Positions 47,286 to 59,853 are shown, counted from the stretch's first letter. The stretch is DNA of 64,000 nt from Prostheceraeus crozeri (GCA_907163375.1 CAJQUW010000607.1:1-64000); one strand, 5' to 3'. Translations and numbers: made by a program. The notes: generated by a model not told the origin, from the sequence alone.

Positions 47286-50200
47286 CTTTAACTAAACAAT
47301 GTATTTCTTTGCTCAAAATAGATCCACAAATTTCGACGATACTTAAAGTGATTTCTGTTTCTGTTAAGAGGATGATATTTGCATTAAGAAATGCTTAGTG
47401 GAAGAAAATGTCAGACTGCATTACGTTGAAATGTTTTGTGGAGTCGCGCGAGGTTTTCACGTGGCATGTCACCAAGTTGAAGCTTTTACAGAGCAGTAAA
47501 TCTAATTATTAAATCAAAATACCCGCGTGACAATGATGAAAGATAATCGAATTCCTCACGTTGGTAATTTATTATTTCCTCGTAGGTAATTATTCCTCGT
47601 ACCCTTAATCTACTTGAAAATTCTTGAAACTTCAAATGTTATGTTCTTAGATTATTAGAAGGATATCAGGACCAGTTTTGTTTAAAAAAATATTTTCATT
47701 CTGCATATCTCACGTCATTCTACCCATCAGTATAAGAGCATGTCAAAGCAAGGAAAATCACAGAGAAAGTCTTGAGCGATTATCCACTTTTTATAATTTT
47801 ACCTGTTCACATTGAAATCATAAAAATATTTATCGCATAACAATGCACCACATGTTGCACATTTTCTTTCACTTTTGCTTTCACACTTCCTGCGTCGACC
47901 TCGATGAGAATCGATTCACGTCAAGTGACGGCCATCTGATATCATTTGACATGTTTGACAACAGTCTCTGCCTTGGTGCATTTTTTGGGAAGATATTACT
48001 GTTAAATACATCTGAGCGATAATTCTTTGAAGTGCCAATAAATCTAAAATGTCGCCGCACTTCGTTTTGTACAGTACCCATGCACTTTGCAGGCAAACAT
48101 CGAGGCACCATGGATACAGCCACTTTTTCATTTCAGATTCATCCTATAGCAGCAGTTGCATTTATGAGGTCAGTATCTCTCATTTTTCGTTGTCTCAATG
48201 CTGTTTTACGGAGAAAACTTCTTTTGCTATGCTAAAACCTTGTTAACTTATCTACTTGGTTCAACAGAGGAATAATTTGAGGCCACACAAGCCTACACCA
48301 CATTTTCATCATTCACTTGGACAACTGAAAAGCCGTTCTCGAACCACCGTTACTCTCCTCTCAGAATTGGAAATACTTTTTTGTTATCGTGTAGACACCT
48401 GTTTATTCGATTCTAGAGGATAATGCCGAGCAATCTGCAAGCGAAATGAATTGAAAAATTATCAATAAAAACATGTCTTCTTCGCCGACTGTCTTTGATT
48501 ACGTTTGCAAAATGCCAAACCACTTTACTTCCAATTTGTTCCATGGCTTCGTTCTGCATATAAACTTGTTTTTTCCTTCGCATACAAGAGGATTACAAAG
48601 AGAACCGTCAAGAAAATTGTTGCGCTACATTTACCGAATCGTAGTGGTTCTGATCTCATGTAGGTCTACTGCTTTAGGTCACCATACTCGTCATAATATT
48701 GAAAAATGGAAACAAATTAAAAAGAGATGGATGCGGAACCAGCATATTGATTTCTGACTTGTAGCGTTTTACATGCGCCAAGTGTCATGATGTAGTGATA
48801 CAGACGACAGCAGTTATGATTTGGTCGCCGTAGGGAAGGTTCCACCCCTATAGAAATCACTGTTTGTAGGACTATAAAATGAAGTAGTTTTCTACAATCA
48901 CTAGGACCTAGTCTATCTAGTCTAGCTATTGAATTATGAAATTTATTGGTAGTGATGGTTTCTGCCAATTCTACCCATGTATAATAAATTCGTATTATAG
49001 ACGAAATGGAAATAACTTAACGAATCATTCACTTTTGTTGTTTAAATATATCATGAAAACAATCCATGTGCACAGTTAAACAATCTGATGGCTATACGAA
49101 ACAAACAAAATTCAACCCTAGATATTCCAAGTACACGAAAAATCGATGATGTTACAAAAACGAAACTCGTGCATTTTCCAATTCCAAGTCCTTTAAACAA
49201 ACTCCACTGTAGTCATCAAACTGCATGTCATTCCTCATAATTATATGCAGGATCCTACGGATGAACTTCACTCACTTTCACTAAATAAAGTAATGAAATA
49301 GAAATTAGGCAGTATTCTGCCCATAAGTAGAAAGCGGGTTAAATGGTGCAACGGGCCGAGTTTGAAAGGTGGTGACAAAGGGAGTAATGGTGATTGATAT
49401 CATTGATTCTTAGCCTACTTTATCAAAAATACAGAAAATACCCTGTGGGAACGAATCCTGCGAAAAACTGGCGGTTCAGTCATATTTGCGGGATATGCGC
49501 TGGCGAAGTTCGCCGGCGACAATTCGCGCTCTACATGTAACCTTTTACTTTTGACTTTCTCTCTTATTTTATTTAGTAATCCACCTCTACAGCCGAGGCA
49601 CCATTTTCTCCCTCACGTACCTCCTCACTATCCCCCACATATGGCTAATCTATCTAAGAAATAAGTGCAGACTATCATTCTTTGATAATGATAAGAATAT
49701 AGAGAATCCGCATATATCAATTTTCATAACATCTCTTGACATTCAATAATTTACAACGATGACAAATATTTGAATAATATAATAGTATTTACTGCGACAT
49801 TTATGGAAGATAGATACTTTTTTAGTTTAAGCCTTCGTGAATTACAAAAGATCCCTTTTTATCAGATCAGACTGAGTATACAATACATTTTCATGTGAAG
49901 GTAATATACGAACATTACTACTTACCACTAATTAGTTGCTACAATATCCACGATTTCGCCCGTTGGCGAAAAATCAGCTCGTATTAGCAAACAAATATCT
50001 ACCAACTAATTATAGCAACTTTTTCGCCACCTGTCGTTTTTTAATTTTACACATGTTTTTGGATAAATGATGACCATTTTCACATGTGGAGATAGTTTTT
50101 ACAGGAAAATGAACCTTTAAAAAAATTATCCACAAAATCGCTACCTCGCCAGATAATCTGTTGATATTAGCAAGATGCGTTCTCAGGGTAGTGAAACTGA

Positions 50201-50859
50201 CTGTTAACCAGAATAACATGTCATCTAGACAGTTTCATATTTGTTATTGAGAGTACACAACTTTGTGAATGTGCATTCATTTATCTTTAAAGTAATAGAA
50301 ACATCGAAATTCAAAATCCTCGCAACGGACACCATTGAGTGCCAAGTATTAAGAACAATGATTTTTGATTAGTGGTGGCAATCGTATAATGATTTCAAGC
50401 ATGACTTCTCAAAAGAAGTGACATAATGATTTCATAACAAGGATCGTGCTTGAAACGATTGCGAACAAGCTGCGAGTATGGAATTGGCCAACTGCCAGCT
50501 GAAACATGAGATTCATGAATCCAAATGACTTTTGTGCCCGATCGTGCTGATAAACTTGAATTCAAACTTTCTAAGCTTGATTATCATGGAGATTTGATTT
50601 TTATTTAATTGCTGTCAATTAATCGGCTGCTCATTCATTTCCATTCAAATTGAGTAACTGCTTGAAATTCAAGCTTTTATTTAAATAAATTATTCCTTAA
50701 TAGCAATATCAATTGATAGATTTGTTTATTCAATGCTTAGCGTAAAGTTCAATGTCAATTGAAACAACTGCTCTTGAAAAGCAAGATAAGAAGATTTCGA
50801 CCATCCAACTTACATAGATTAATTGTGTTGAACCTAAGGACACGGAGTCTAAACGTACC
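47286..50859. other. unique AT-rich DNA, no gene seen
   Basis: Several 60-95 codon frames occur (for example 48473-48757), but none has recognisable motifs. Small dyads with CGCC/GGCG and TTCGCC words occur near 49920-50030. No transposon termini were identified. Confidence 0.5.
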
Positions 50860-51135
50860 AATGGTCTAAACGTGCCCAAAGTACTAATCCGCTTCTTAAC
50901 AGCAACTTTGGTATTCTATCTTTCTGTGGCAAGCGTGCTAACTTTTCTAAGGTTTGTCGCTCAGGTCAAGTAGCAAGCGTGTTGACTGATGAGATTATTG
51001 AGTATAATGATACTGGTAGTGATAAAGTATTTGGCACGTTGAATGTTGTTACTCGCTTGGTAAAAACAAATGGTGCTGAGGTTCAGGCCCTTTGTGACAC
51101 TGGATCGTCAGTAAATGTAATTCAACATCTAAAAA
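50860..51135 (+). pseudogene. Ty3/Gypsy gag-pol fossil: zinc-knuckle-like and protease remnant
   Basis: A zinc-knuckle-like stretch (CGKRANFSKVCRSG) is followed by an aspartic protease active-site motif, LCDTGSSVNVI, spaced as in the gag-pol junction of Ty3/Gypsy retrotransposons. No LTR, reverse transcriptase or integrase is nearby, so this is a small broken relic. A pogo-type MITE begins immediately after it. Confidence 0.72.
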
Positions 51136-51312
51136 CAGTAGAACCTCCATATTACGGACACCGTCGGGACTGCGCCTTAGTGTCCGCATTTTAGAGGTGT
51201 CCGCAATATGGAGTTACCGTTGATGATACGAACATTATTCGGGACTGAGCTTAACTGTCCGTAATACGGAGGTGTCCGCTGTATAGAATGTCCGCAATAG
51301 GAGGTTCCACTG
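51136..51312. mobile_element. pogo/Tigger-type MITE, 177 bp
   Basis: The left end is CAGTAGAACCTCCATATTAC and the reverse complement of the right end is CAGTGGAACCTCCTATTGCG. TA follows the right end, while the left side now reads AA. Internal copies of GTGTCCGC and its complement are frequent. It lies directly against the Gypsy protease remnant. Confidence 0.85.
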
Positions 51313-51480
51313 TATAATCAAATGTAAAATTTACCTGCTGTGATTCACGTCCATCTTCTACACAAGCTTGGTGTAGTTTCAATGTTAATGTAATTGGATA
51401 TTGTATCTGCAGTGTTCAATACGGATGGTTGACAGGAAACTGTTTACTAGCTGAGCCATCCACTAGCTGACACCAAAAAT

Positions 51481-51652
51481 GTTGCGTTTTGTAAATAAAA
51501 TATCAATGTTCGCAATATCTATTGTAATTACGAATTCAACAGTATAGGACAGTGTTCAAATAGCAAGTGTCACTCTGCATAGCAAGCTGCACGCCATCCG
51601 GTCTCCGTCTGCCTCGCCAGCGTACATTGATATTCTATTTACAAAACGCAAC
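51481..51652. mobile_element. hairpin MITE, 172 bp
   Basis: A 33-bp inverted repeat with two mismatches forms the ends. The left arm is GTTGCGTTTTGTAAATA..AATATCAATG (51481-51513) and the right arm its complement (51620-51652). The central 106 bp are unique. No target duplication could be defined. Confidence 0.82.
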
Positions 51653-52269
51653 ACTTTCCTTTCTACAATTGTGGTATTCCTTGCTGAGTATTCTAGCATT
51701 TTTAAGCATAAGTGCTGAGCATGCCATTAAATAAATGCTAATTCAAGGAAAATTTTATTTATTAACATTTGCAGACCTCTTCAAACAAGTAAGAACGAAA
51801 TGACAGTCTACGTATCTGACTGTTACATGCACATACAGGCCCTAGGGCCTAGATTTGATTGATTCACGAGTTTCTTGATCAATTCTTCACTGCTGCTTAA
51901 GCTTGCTCGTCTTCAATCAGATTCTGAAGAATTTAAATCGGTTATTGTCATTCCACTTTTGCTTCTTGATAATCTATGGATCCGGGAGTTCGATGGACTC
52001 TGAGAGTTCGAAAAAATACCGAAGCATTCGCCAATTTCGGAATACCTTTTCATTTTTATCACTGTTCATGCTGGAGGACGCTGTCTGCTTCCAACAGGTG
52101 CAGTATTCTTGTATATGTATGTACTTTCCTCATGGAGCTCGCTCTGTCGTATTTTTACTGAGCTCTAAGCCCCCACCCGACCAGGGCTTTCGTCGGGTTG
52201 TCCTGAATGACGGCATTATGAAACGCTCAGAACGGTTACTGTGAACTGGTAAGAATTGATTGAGACAAT
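51653..52269. other. unique DNA, no gene seen
   Basis: Overlapping plus-strand frames at 51903-52244 and 51976-52161 show no domain or splice context that I can defend. Confidence 0.45.
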
Positions 52270-53745
52270 GAAAAGGGTCTTATGTTTTCTTAAACAAGGA
52301 CAAAGAGATGTTCCTTCGTCTTACATCTAAAGGCTCGAGACACTTCTCACAACAGTCTTTCCCACATATTATTCGATGAGCTCGTCGTTGGAGTTTTTCG
52401 ATTTCATTAGACAAAGTGGCAGGTAGACAAACGAAGAGTGGTGCACAGTACTCAAGCAATGGCCGTAGAAGACTTTTATAAACAATAGATAGTTCTTCCC
52501 TTGAGAGAAAAGTTCTTAATACTCGTAGACAATAAGTTCTTTGGACAAAAATTCTCGAAATGTTATCAAAATGAGTTTTCCATGTTAAATTATTCGACCA
52601 CGTTACACACAAATAGTATGGCTATCGACAAATTCAATTCCCGGTAAGGGTATTGGTTCACAATTTGACAACTTCTTCACAAAAATGCATTTAGATTTTA
52701 TATGATTGATAGAGAGGTTTGCTTCGTCAGCCCATTTCATTATATTATAATGCTCATTCAACACATGGTGATTAATACAGTCTTTATACAGTGGGACACA
52801 AATTGTGATATCATCAATATATTTGATGATTAAGTACTTTGAATTTAATGGTTTGAGGCCACCACACACAGCGTTGAACAACAAAGGACCAAAAACGGAT
52901 CCTTGACTTATTCCAGACGTAACGTGAACAACTTCGCTAATAGATGTGTCGACACGAACACTTTGCGTGCGATCAAAAAGATAGGACGACATCAAATTTA
53001 CAAAATATGGTGGAAAATGACAATCTATTAGACGTTTTAGAATAACTGCATGACCAAGACTGTCGAACGCTTTCTTCAAATCGTACGCCATTATTTGAAC
53101 TCATATCACATCAATGTCATCTAGCATTTTCGTTACTTGTTCATGGATTACGATTGAGGCCGTTGTTGTTGATGACCCACGAATTCCTCCGTGCTGATTG
53201 GAGCCAGCAGCAACTGTGAAGTAGTCAGTGAGTAATTGTTATCAACCTTTCCAATATCTTGCTTGGAACAGGTAAGAGACTGATAGGTCTTAGGTCGTGA
53301 ATAGTTGGTTTCGAAATTTTCGGTACCGGCACTACATGAGCGTATTTCCAAATGCGTGGAAAAGTATCAACTTGAATGATAATATTAAATAAGTGAGTTA
53401 GAGGAGGAGCCAAAATCCTTGCTGCAGCTTTGTAGAGTATAGCAGGCACTTGATCGTTACCAAAGGCTTTACCAGGTTTGAGTTTTATCAACACTTTCGC
53501 AACTTCTTCGACGCAAATAATTGGGCGCGTGTCTGTATCAAGGATTGGGAATTTTCGGACAGCACTGTTCTGCGTAAAGGCAGACGCAAATACCCTGTTC
53601 ATGTCATTTACAGCTTCATTCACAGACGAGTAGCTGGTAATAAGTCGATTTCTATATTCAAGAAACGAGGTGGTATCCGTCAACAATGAGATCTGCAATG
53701 CATCAAGTCCGCTTAGAAGTTTTGTAAATAATTTATTCAAAAATT
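52270..53745 (-). pseudogene. CR1-group LINE reverse transcriptase fragment
   Basis: From the right (minus strand) the reading runs MNKLFTKLLSGLDAL.., then PGKAFGNDQVPAILYKA, LRPISLLPVPSKILERLI, and after a frame change AYDLKKAFDSLGHAVILK (motif A). It continues TSGISQGSVFGPLLFN (motif B) and KYIDDITICV (motif C, isoleucine before DD), then LSINHIKSKCIFVKK. A second frame change near 52610 leads to LTWKTHFDNISRIF, RPLLEYCAPLFVCLP and KLQRRAHRIICGKDC. Endonuclease and 3' UTR are missing, so both ends are truncated. It is in opposite orientation to the LINE at 13740. Confidence 0.87.
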
Positions 53746-54061
53746 TCGAATAACAATAGAAGCAGGTGGCCGTGGAAGTTTCCGAAGGAAAATCTACTAA
53801 CTATTGAGATTTACTGAAGAACTTTACTTTAGCCTACTGATGAAGCGCTCTGATGAACTAAACATGCAAGTTGACTCCCAAATTCTCATCTCAAAATGGA
53901 TTTTTGGAACAGCATCCTCAAGTAAGAGACATAGATTTTCAGATCCTATCAAAAGATCTGTAATTTTTCATTCGCATTTTATTTCACTTAGGCTGTTTCA
54001 ACAGTTTGCATGAAACTGACCATGTGCAAGTGACTTAACTTTAGAAGCATTTAAATAATTA
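53746..54061. other. unique DNA, no gene seen
   Basis: A 69-codon plus-strand frame (53804-54013) has no recognisable motif. Confidence 0.45.
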
Positions 54062-54364
54062 TATTAATTGGATTATTTGGACAAAGCAGTATCTAGGGCA
54101 AAGGCGGATCATCTTTTAGCAGAAGCAGATAGTCTCACGTCCCGAGCACGCCTTCAGAGCATTAGAAATGCATTTACGGGAGCTTGGCTGAACTGTCCAC
54201 CATCTCAGTGTCTGCAGATCAAATTAACGAATGGTGAAATTCGCATTGCAGCTGGTCTTCGTCTATGGACACATCTGTGTGATGCCCATGAGTGTTCTTG
54301 TGGAATAGCTGTTGATAAGACAGGTCCAGTGCTGTTGACCGCTCCAATTGTCATTATCGGCTAA
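54062..54364 (+). pseudogene. probable retroelement C-terminal fragment (zinc-binding)
   Basis: The frame reads LDKAVSRAKADHLLAEADSL, then ARLQSIRNAFTGAWLNCPPS, RIAAGLRLWTHLCDAHEC and SCGIAVDKTG. The order W-L-N..P, R-I-A-x-G-L-R-L, C-x2-H-x-C-x-C-G-x2-VD recalls the C-terminal part of ORF2-like proteins of some non-LTR retrotransposons in aquatic invertebrates, from memory of many similar predicted proteins. The usual G-x-H-x-L-S-C end is replaced by GPVLLTAP, so the copy is decayed. No reverse transcriptase adjoins it on the plus strand. Family-level placement is uncertain. Confidence 0.5.
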
Positions 54365-55965
54365 CAATTTACTGTCAAAGACATTGAATTCCATCAATAC
54401 CATCAATTCTTGAACCTTCAGGTCTTATAGAGTTTGATAGTAAGCTCCCAGTGGATTGTCGCTTATCCCATTCGTGAAAGGGAAACCTTTTGTATGGGAT
54501 TTCACATGTTGCGACCCTTTAGCAGCCTCTCATTTACATGTTGCCAATGGAAAGGCGGGTTCAGTAGCAATGGAGACAGAGACGAAATAGTCTTTGAAAT
54601 ATGAAACTCTCATGGATTCATTATACTTCAAGGGAGTTTCAATTCAGACTCTAGGAGCGTTCCGACCAGGTGCCACCCTTCTTGTTCCGCAGATCGGAAG
54701 CAAGTCAGGTGACCCTCTAACAACGGTCCAAATGACTCGGGTGGTAATGCTGCTTCAGTCAGAGGAACACTAGAGGAAACGTCTTGCAAAGACTTTCAAA
54801 GTCTGACACGATCGTGCAAAGTCATGTCCGATCAGAGTTAAGCAAGATCGTGTCAGTCATACTATGAAAAGACAACTACGATCGTATATGACAAAAGATC
54901 TGACGCAACATGTCCGATCGTGTCCGATCATGTCCGATCGTACGTCTTTGTGCATTTCTTCGCATGACACGTTAAGACATGTAGAATCGTGTCAGGAAAG
55001 TCATGCTTAGATGACGTTATGACCTTCGAAACATTTATCGAAGTTAATGGTATTCCATGGCTTAACTGCGTGGTGTGAGTTCATTATCAACCGCTGAGTA
55101 TTACAGAGACAAATGTTTCCAAGATATGCGCTAACTCTCATGCTTCCCTAACATCGATGGCAGCATTTATGCCAATTTTTACAATGCTTGTTTCCTCTAG
55201 ACCAATTATTGGCAATATTCAAAAAACGAGAATCTTTCGTATGATAAGTTTATGGAAATAATTCGTTGTTACCATTATCTGACCCCATGCAATAGTTGGA
55301 AGAGGCCAGTTTCATGCAGCCGTTTAAAGACCCGAGGCCGTGAAAACTTTCACCCTCTAACTGTCTGTCTTTGCAAGAATGTGCCACTCTACGCTCTAAA
55401 TGATCTTCAAAAAAACAGTCGGGCATGGTGACTTTAAAATACTGTATATTAGTGGTACGCACAGTGACATGCAATATGCGGAATATAAATGCAATGTATA
55501 TAATTTAACATTGCATTGGAGCGGCCATGGGAATCCACATATTTCAACAATCATGCCTCATTCCCTTTTTGTCATATGCTGCATGCACTTCTGATGATGC
55601 AAACTTGACACATTTTCACTGAAGAAATTTACAGTGATCTAAATTATATTTATAAACAAAGATAATTCCAGGTATTTATGAAAAGTTAAAATATTCCCAA
55701 TTTTAATTGATGAAATTATATTTATTCATTGCATCTACATTCAACTTTGATCAATATAGTTCTACATTTTCCACGTGCATCATTTACTTCTTGATGCCGA
55801 ATTGGTCATGTTGGATTTTCCACAGCTGAGAACTTTAAATGTGGAGCTGTATGTGTTGTTATAGAATACCCATTTAAACAAATTCTTTCATTGTGTTTTA
55901 TTCAGTCTATGTGCATGAAGTAACTGATTTGTTTTTAAACCACTTTGAGCCAACACTTCTACCAT
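54365..55965. other. no gene seen; cluster of CGATCG words inside
   Basis: Between 54800 and 55000 lie repeated ACGATCG, CCGATCG and TCGTGTCAG words, including the palindrome CACGATCGTG near 54806. They may be subterminal repeats of an old MITE whose ends I could not define. A 74-codon minus-strand frame (55250-55474) is unsupported. Confidence 0.45.
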
Positions 55966-56084
55966 TCATTGAGGTTCTAGTCTTTTGACATAATGAGCGA
56001 CCGCATCATGGTCTTGCACGACCAGTGCTTGTTTTACATTTGAAACAATGAATATTCGTCTTTCAGAAAGAGAGAATGGAGTGC
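55966..56084 (-). CDS. possible terminal exon, unknown protein
   Basis: On the minus strand an acceptor-like run (TTACTTACTCTTTCAG) is followed by GTPFSLSERRIFIVSNV, then KQALVVQDHDAVAHYVKRLE, PQ and a TGA stop at 55966. The composition looks protein-like and the frame also continues upstream into the presumed intron. I do not recognise the product and cannot find a neighbouring exon. It may be chance. Confidence 0.22.
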
Positions 56085-56239
56085 CTGAAAGAGTAAGTAA
56101 TCCGCTTTGGTCAAGTTTTCTGCAAGTTGTTTCTATTAGTGACATAATTATGACTGAAATGAATAGATATGCCACTTTAGCCAGCGCGCTGTCATACACA
56201 AAGATCACACTAGCTTCCGCTACGGGTGTATGATATCCA

Positions 56240-57650
56240 TCCTCTTTGCATATGTCAATATGGAGTCCTACACAAGGTAGACATGAAGCTACAATTTTTG
56301 TTGGGTTCTATCAAACACATCACTCACTAAAACTTATTCCATTTGGAAATACAGTCCAATTTCATAAACCTCTACACCTAACACTCTTCAGATAGCTGTG
56401 ATTGCATGACATCAGCTGAAGTTCTAGCAATTTAGAGAATTTCAATTGGGTACTAAATGAAGCGACAAAGCAGCATACTCTACTATTTTAAAAGTTAACA
56501 TGATTTTCCACAGTAAACTGAACTCTGACAGAAAAAACTGATTTGACCATTTGTTTGTCTACTAACTGACATTTTGGAAATTTCAATTTGTGAACTATTT
56601 TCTGAGTTGTGGAACTGTCTAGATAAGCCGTGTTAGACAGATTTGCTTCATTAACTACTTACAAGATGTAAAAGCCACTTTGCCAAATTGTAAAATGAGC
56701 TCCATGGTGGCTCTAATATTATCAAACTCATGCAGTGAAGTAGTACTTAACGTCACGTTTTAACATTAACGATAGATTTTTTTATGATCTCATGCGTGGC
56801 TGGTTTTATGTGGTTTCAGTTGTTAAAGTAGCATGTAGGTCCATGCCATCATAAATTCATTTCTTTTATTTCGTTCTTTCGGTCAGTATGTCGTGTTTGG
56901 ATATAGTTTCTATCTTGGGTTATTTGTTTTCTTGCCTCACCATTAGTATTATGCATACTCCTGGCAAGAAAGTGGATATACATTTTCTAGTTTTTTATTT
57001 TATTGAACCTTGGACTTTCAATGGACTATTTCTTTCTAGGAATTTCCATTAGGGTATTTGTTTAACTTTGCATTCTTCCGTTGAGTTCTTTGTAGTCAGC
57101 TATGTCGTACTTATAAATACGTTTCTGCGCGGTCTCACTGAAAATTTGGTGTTGAGAGCTTGCCTATTAATGTAATATTAATGTATTAATGTGTTTAATT
57201 GGACAACACACTGTATTCAAAATTTTCATAGATGTTTTTGACATGTGAAATGGTGTGTCGGCTTAAGGGTTTGATTTTAAGCTGAAGCTCTTGAGTTCAA
57301 AAATCGATCTTCAGGGAGGCTCTAGAGTCCTATTATTTGCATTGTGCTTTATTTCCGTCGTTGGCTCCTAAAATATGAATTTCCACTGCCCATAATAGCA
57401 GGCCCCAAATTTGCATGTAGTATATGAATTTTTAGAAAAATATAGAAGCTCAAGCTTCAACAGCAGAACACTCATCGCACAAGCTTATCTTGTAATTCAT
57501 GTTCCATATTACTTGTGGCTGTACGTGGGCTGTCATTATGCACACCTACTGCTACAGAATGTTATTCTGCTGGCATGTCATTTTATTTCTATTTCTCAAA
57601 ACTAAGTTGAGGCAAACAGACAGGGTCACGTTGTGAGAACATGGTTTTCA
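56240..57650. other. unique AT-rich DNA, no gene seen
   Basis: No recognisable frame or repeat was found apart from short TTAATGTATTAATGT runs near 57175. Confidence 0.5.
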
Positions 57651-57898
57651 TCTAGCGATTAGAAATTCTGCGTTTTTGCGAACAAGTAGTTGTTAAAATT
57701 GCCAAATGTTGGCCACTGAATCGTAGGGTTGACACATTTTCTGAACGAATGGATGGTCTTATCCTGCATCTCGTTTCTTCATAATTTGAAGATAGTACAC
57801 GACATGATGATAGACTTATTTCAAAAATACTTCTATACATAGAATAAGCCTCCATGCATGTACTACAAGGGCAAAGCAAATTCAGGCCAATTATTTTT

Positions 57899-58999
57899 GG
57901 AGTTATGGCTGTCACTCAATCATGTCGTTTGAGTGAGAAGAGGGAGAGATGAGTCGCGTAAATCTGAATTAGAGCTACGAAATGGCTTTCGCTCATATAA
58001 GCTCGCTATGACATTCGGAATTTAGCAGTGACTGCTCTCTCTCTGATTGTAAAAATTAAAATTTGGCCATAACTACAGGTAGCCTATTGATTATAAAGTG
58101 ATAGTATGCTTGAACCTTTATTCTTCAGGCAGGTCAGGATGACCATCCTTATGTAGCATTCAATTATTCCAAACATCATATCGCTGATATTTGTGGTCCC
58201 ACATGCCAGACTTAATTTGGGAAATACATTTATCATGTCACTAGCCTGATGCGCACCAGATTTCTGGCACAAGAGTGACAGCTTCACATTTTTAGAAAAG
58301 TCTGATAATCCTAGAAACACGATTGGTGTGGTTGAGGTACGAGATTTTAGAAAGTTATCAAATGCTAAGTTTTGATTTCGTAATTTGTTTAGTCGAAGAC
58401 TAGGCCTGTTTTTCTTTGGAGTTATGGCTGTCACTCAATCATGTCGTTTGAGTGAGAAGAGGGAGAGATGAGTCGCGTAAATCTGAATTAGAGCTACGAA
58501 ATGGCTTTCGCTCATATAAGCTCGCTATGACATTCGGAATTTAGCAGTGACTGCTCTCTCTCTGATTGTAAAAATTAAAATTTGGCCATAACTACAGGTA
58601 GCCTATTGATTATAAAGTGATAGTATGCTTGAACCTTTATTCTTCAGGCAGGTCAGGATGACCATCCTTATGTAGCATTCAATTATTCCAAACATCATAT
58701 CGCTGATATTTGTGGTCCCACATGCCAGACTTAATTTGGGAAATACATTTATCATGTCACTAGCCTGATGCGCACCAGATTTCTGGCACAAGAGTGACAG
58801 CTTCACATTTTTAAAAAAGTCTGATAATCCTAGAAACACGATTGGTGTGGTTGAGGTACGAGATTTTAGAAAGTTATCAAATGCTAAGTTTTGATTTCGT
58901 AATTTGTTTAGTCGAAGACTAGGCCTGTTTTTCTTTGGAGTTATGGCTGTCACTCAATCATGTCGTTTGAGTGAGAAGAGGGAGAGATGAGTCGCGTAT
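57899..58999. repeat. 519-bp tandem duplication, two full copies plus a partial third
   Basis: GGAGTTATGGCTGTCACTCA starts at 57899, 58418 and 58937, exactly 519 bp apart. Copies 1 and 2 differ by one base that I could find (TTTTTAGAAAAG against TTTTTAAAAAAG). Copy 3 stops after GAGTCGCGTA near 58999. A 116-codon minus-strand frame is therefore present twice (58084-58434 and 58603-58953). It has no recognisable domain. Confidence 0.97.
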
Positions 59000-59454
59000 T
59001 TATTGAAAAATATATGTATAATGTTTTCGAAACTGCTGCTTTACATGAATATGAATGAATGTTATTATTTACTTGTCACCATTCTCTGACTTCCTATGCT
59101 CTGCGCTCGCATAGGTAGCTCTCTTTTTCCCCATTATCGTTGATAAATTTCTGTCCATGTGAGCCTTTTTCCGCACATGCAGTAATTGATATTTTTGAAT
59201 GTTCAGTGCATATTTTTCGCTCGTACGTATCAAATACACGCCATGTTCCTCTTTATATGTTGTGAGGTCGTATTATGTTATGAGTGCTATGTTCAAGCTC
59301 TGCTTTTTCTTCAGACTTAATGTTAATTGTGACTTGAGAAACGTCAGTCGTATAGAACTGGATAAGAAGAATCCCGTTAACGGCTATGACGCGTATATGC
59401 GTCCCAACTTAGTGCAAGTTAGTACGTCCTTGCATGTGCGTCACTTATTCAGGG

Positions 59455-59853
59455 CTCGTAAATTTCCGTCCTTTCCGTCTTTTCCGTCTTTTTCCGTCTT
59501 ATGGGCTAATGGGCTAAATGGGAAAAGGGAATTTGAGAAGCACAGTGATACCAAAAAAACACCGGAACATCAGTGCATCAGTAGCGAATATGGTTATTCT
59601 TCCGGGCTCTTCTTCAGTATCGTTAGGACAACACATCTCGCTTAGCGATAGGATTGTGAGGGTCCAGGCAAATCTTATCACTTTCTTAGCCGAAAATAGG
59701 CTACCGCTGACATTTGCTCCGAAGATTTTAGGTCTTTCAAAATCTTTAGGAAAAGATTTACCGGCATTGAATGCCACCAAGATTTCCGACTGCACTGCTG
59801 GTTATAAACTTTCACCAAAGGTCCACAACTACAAATGTACCGGCGATCTATGA
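59455..59853 (+). pseudogene. BED-finger/hAT-like transposase scrap
   Basis: One frame reads ANGLNGKREFEKHSDTKKTP and another, starting at 59518, reads SLSDRIVRVQANLITFLAEN, then RLPLTFAPKILGLSKSLGKD. These recall the region after the BED zinc finger in certain hAT-derived proteins (..HxxxxxH.. then AE..l..F.aehN.P..). The two parts are in different frames, so a frame change lies between them near 59560-59620. No inverted ends were found. The upstream part contains a TTTCCGTC repeat (59466-59499). Identification rests on pattern only. Confidence 0.4.

Noticed and set aside
48473-48757. 94-codon frame as an exon
   Set aside because: No recognisable motif and no convincing splice signals at both ends.
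58084-58953. Duplicated 116-codon minus-strand frame as a gene pair
   Set aside because: It exists twice only because of the 519-bp duplication. There is no domain and no promoter or splice evidence.
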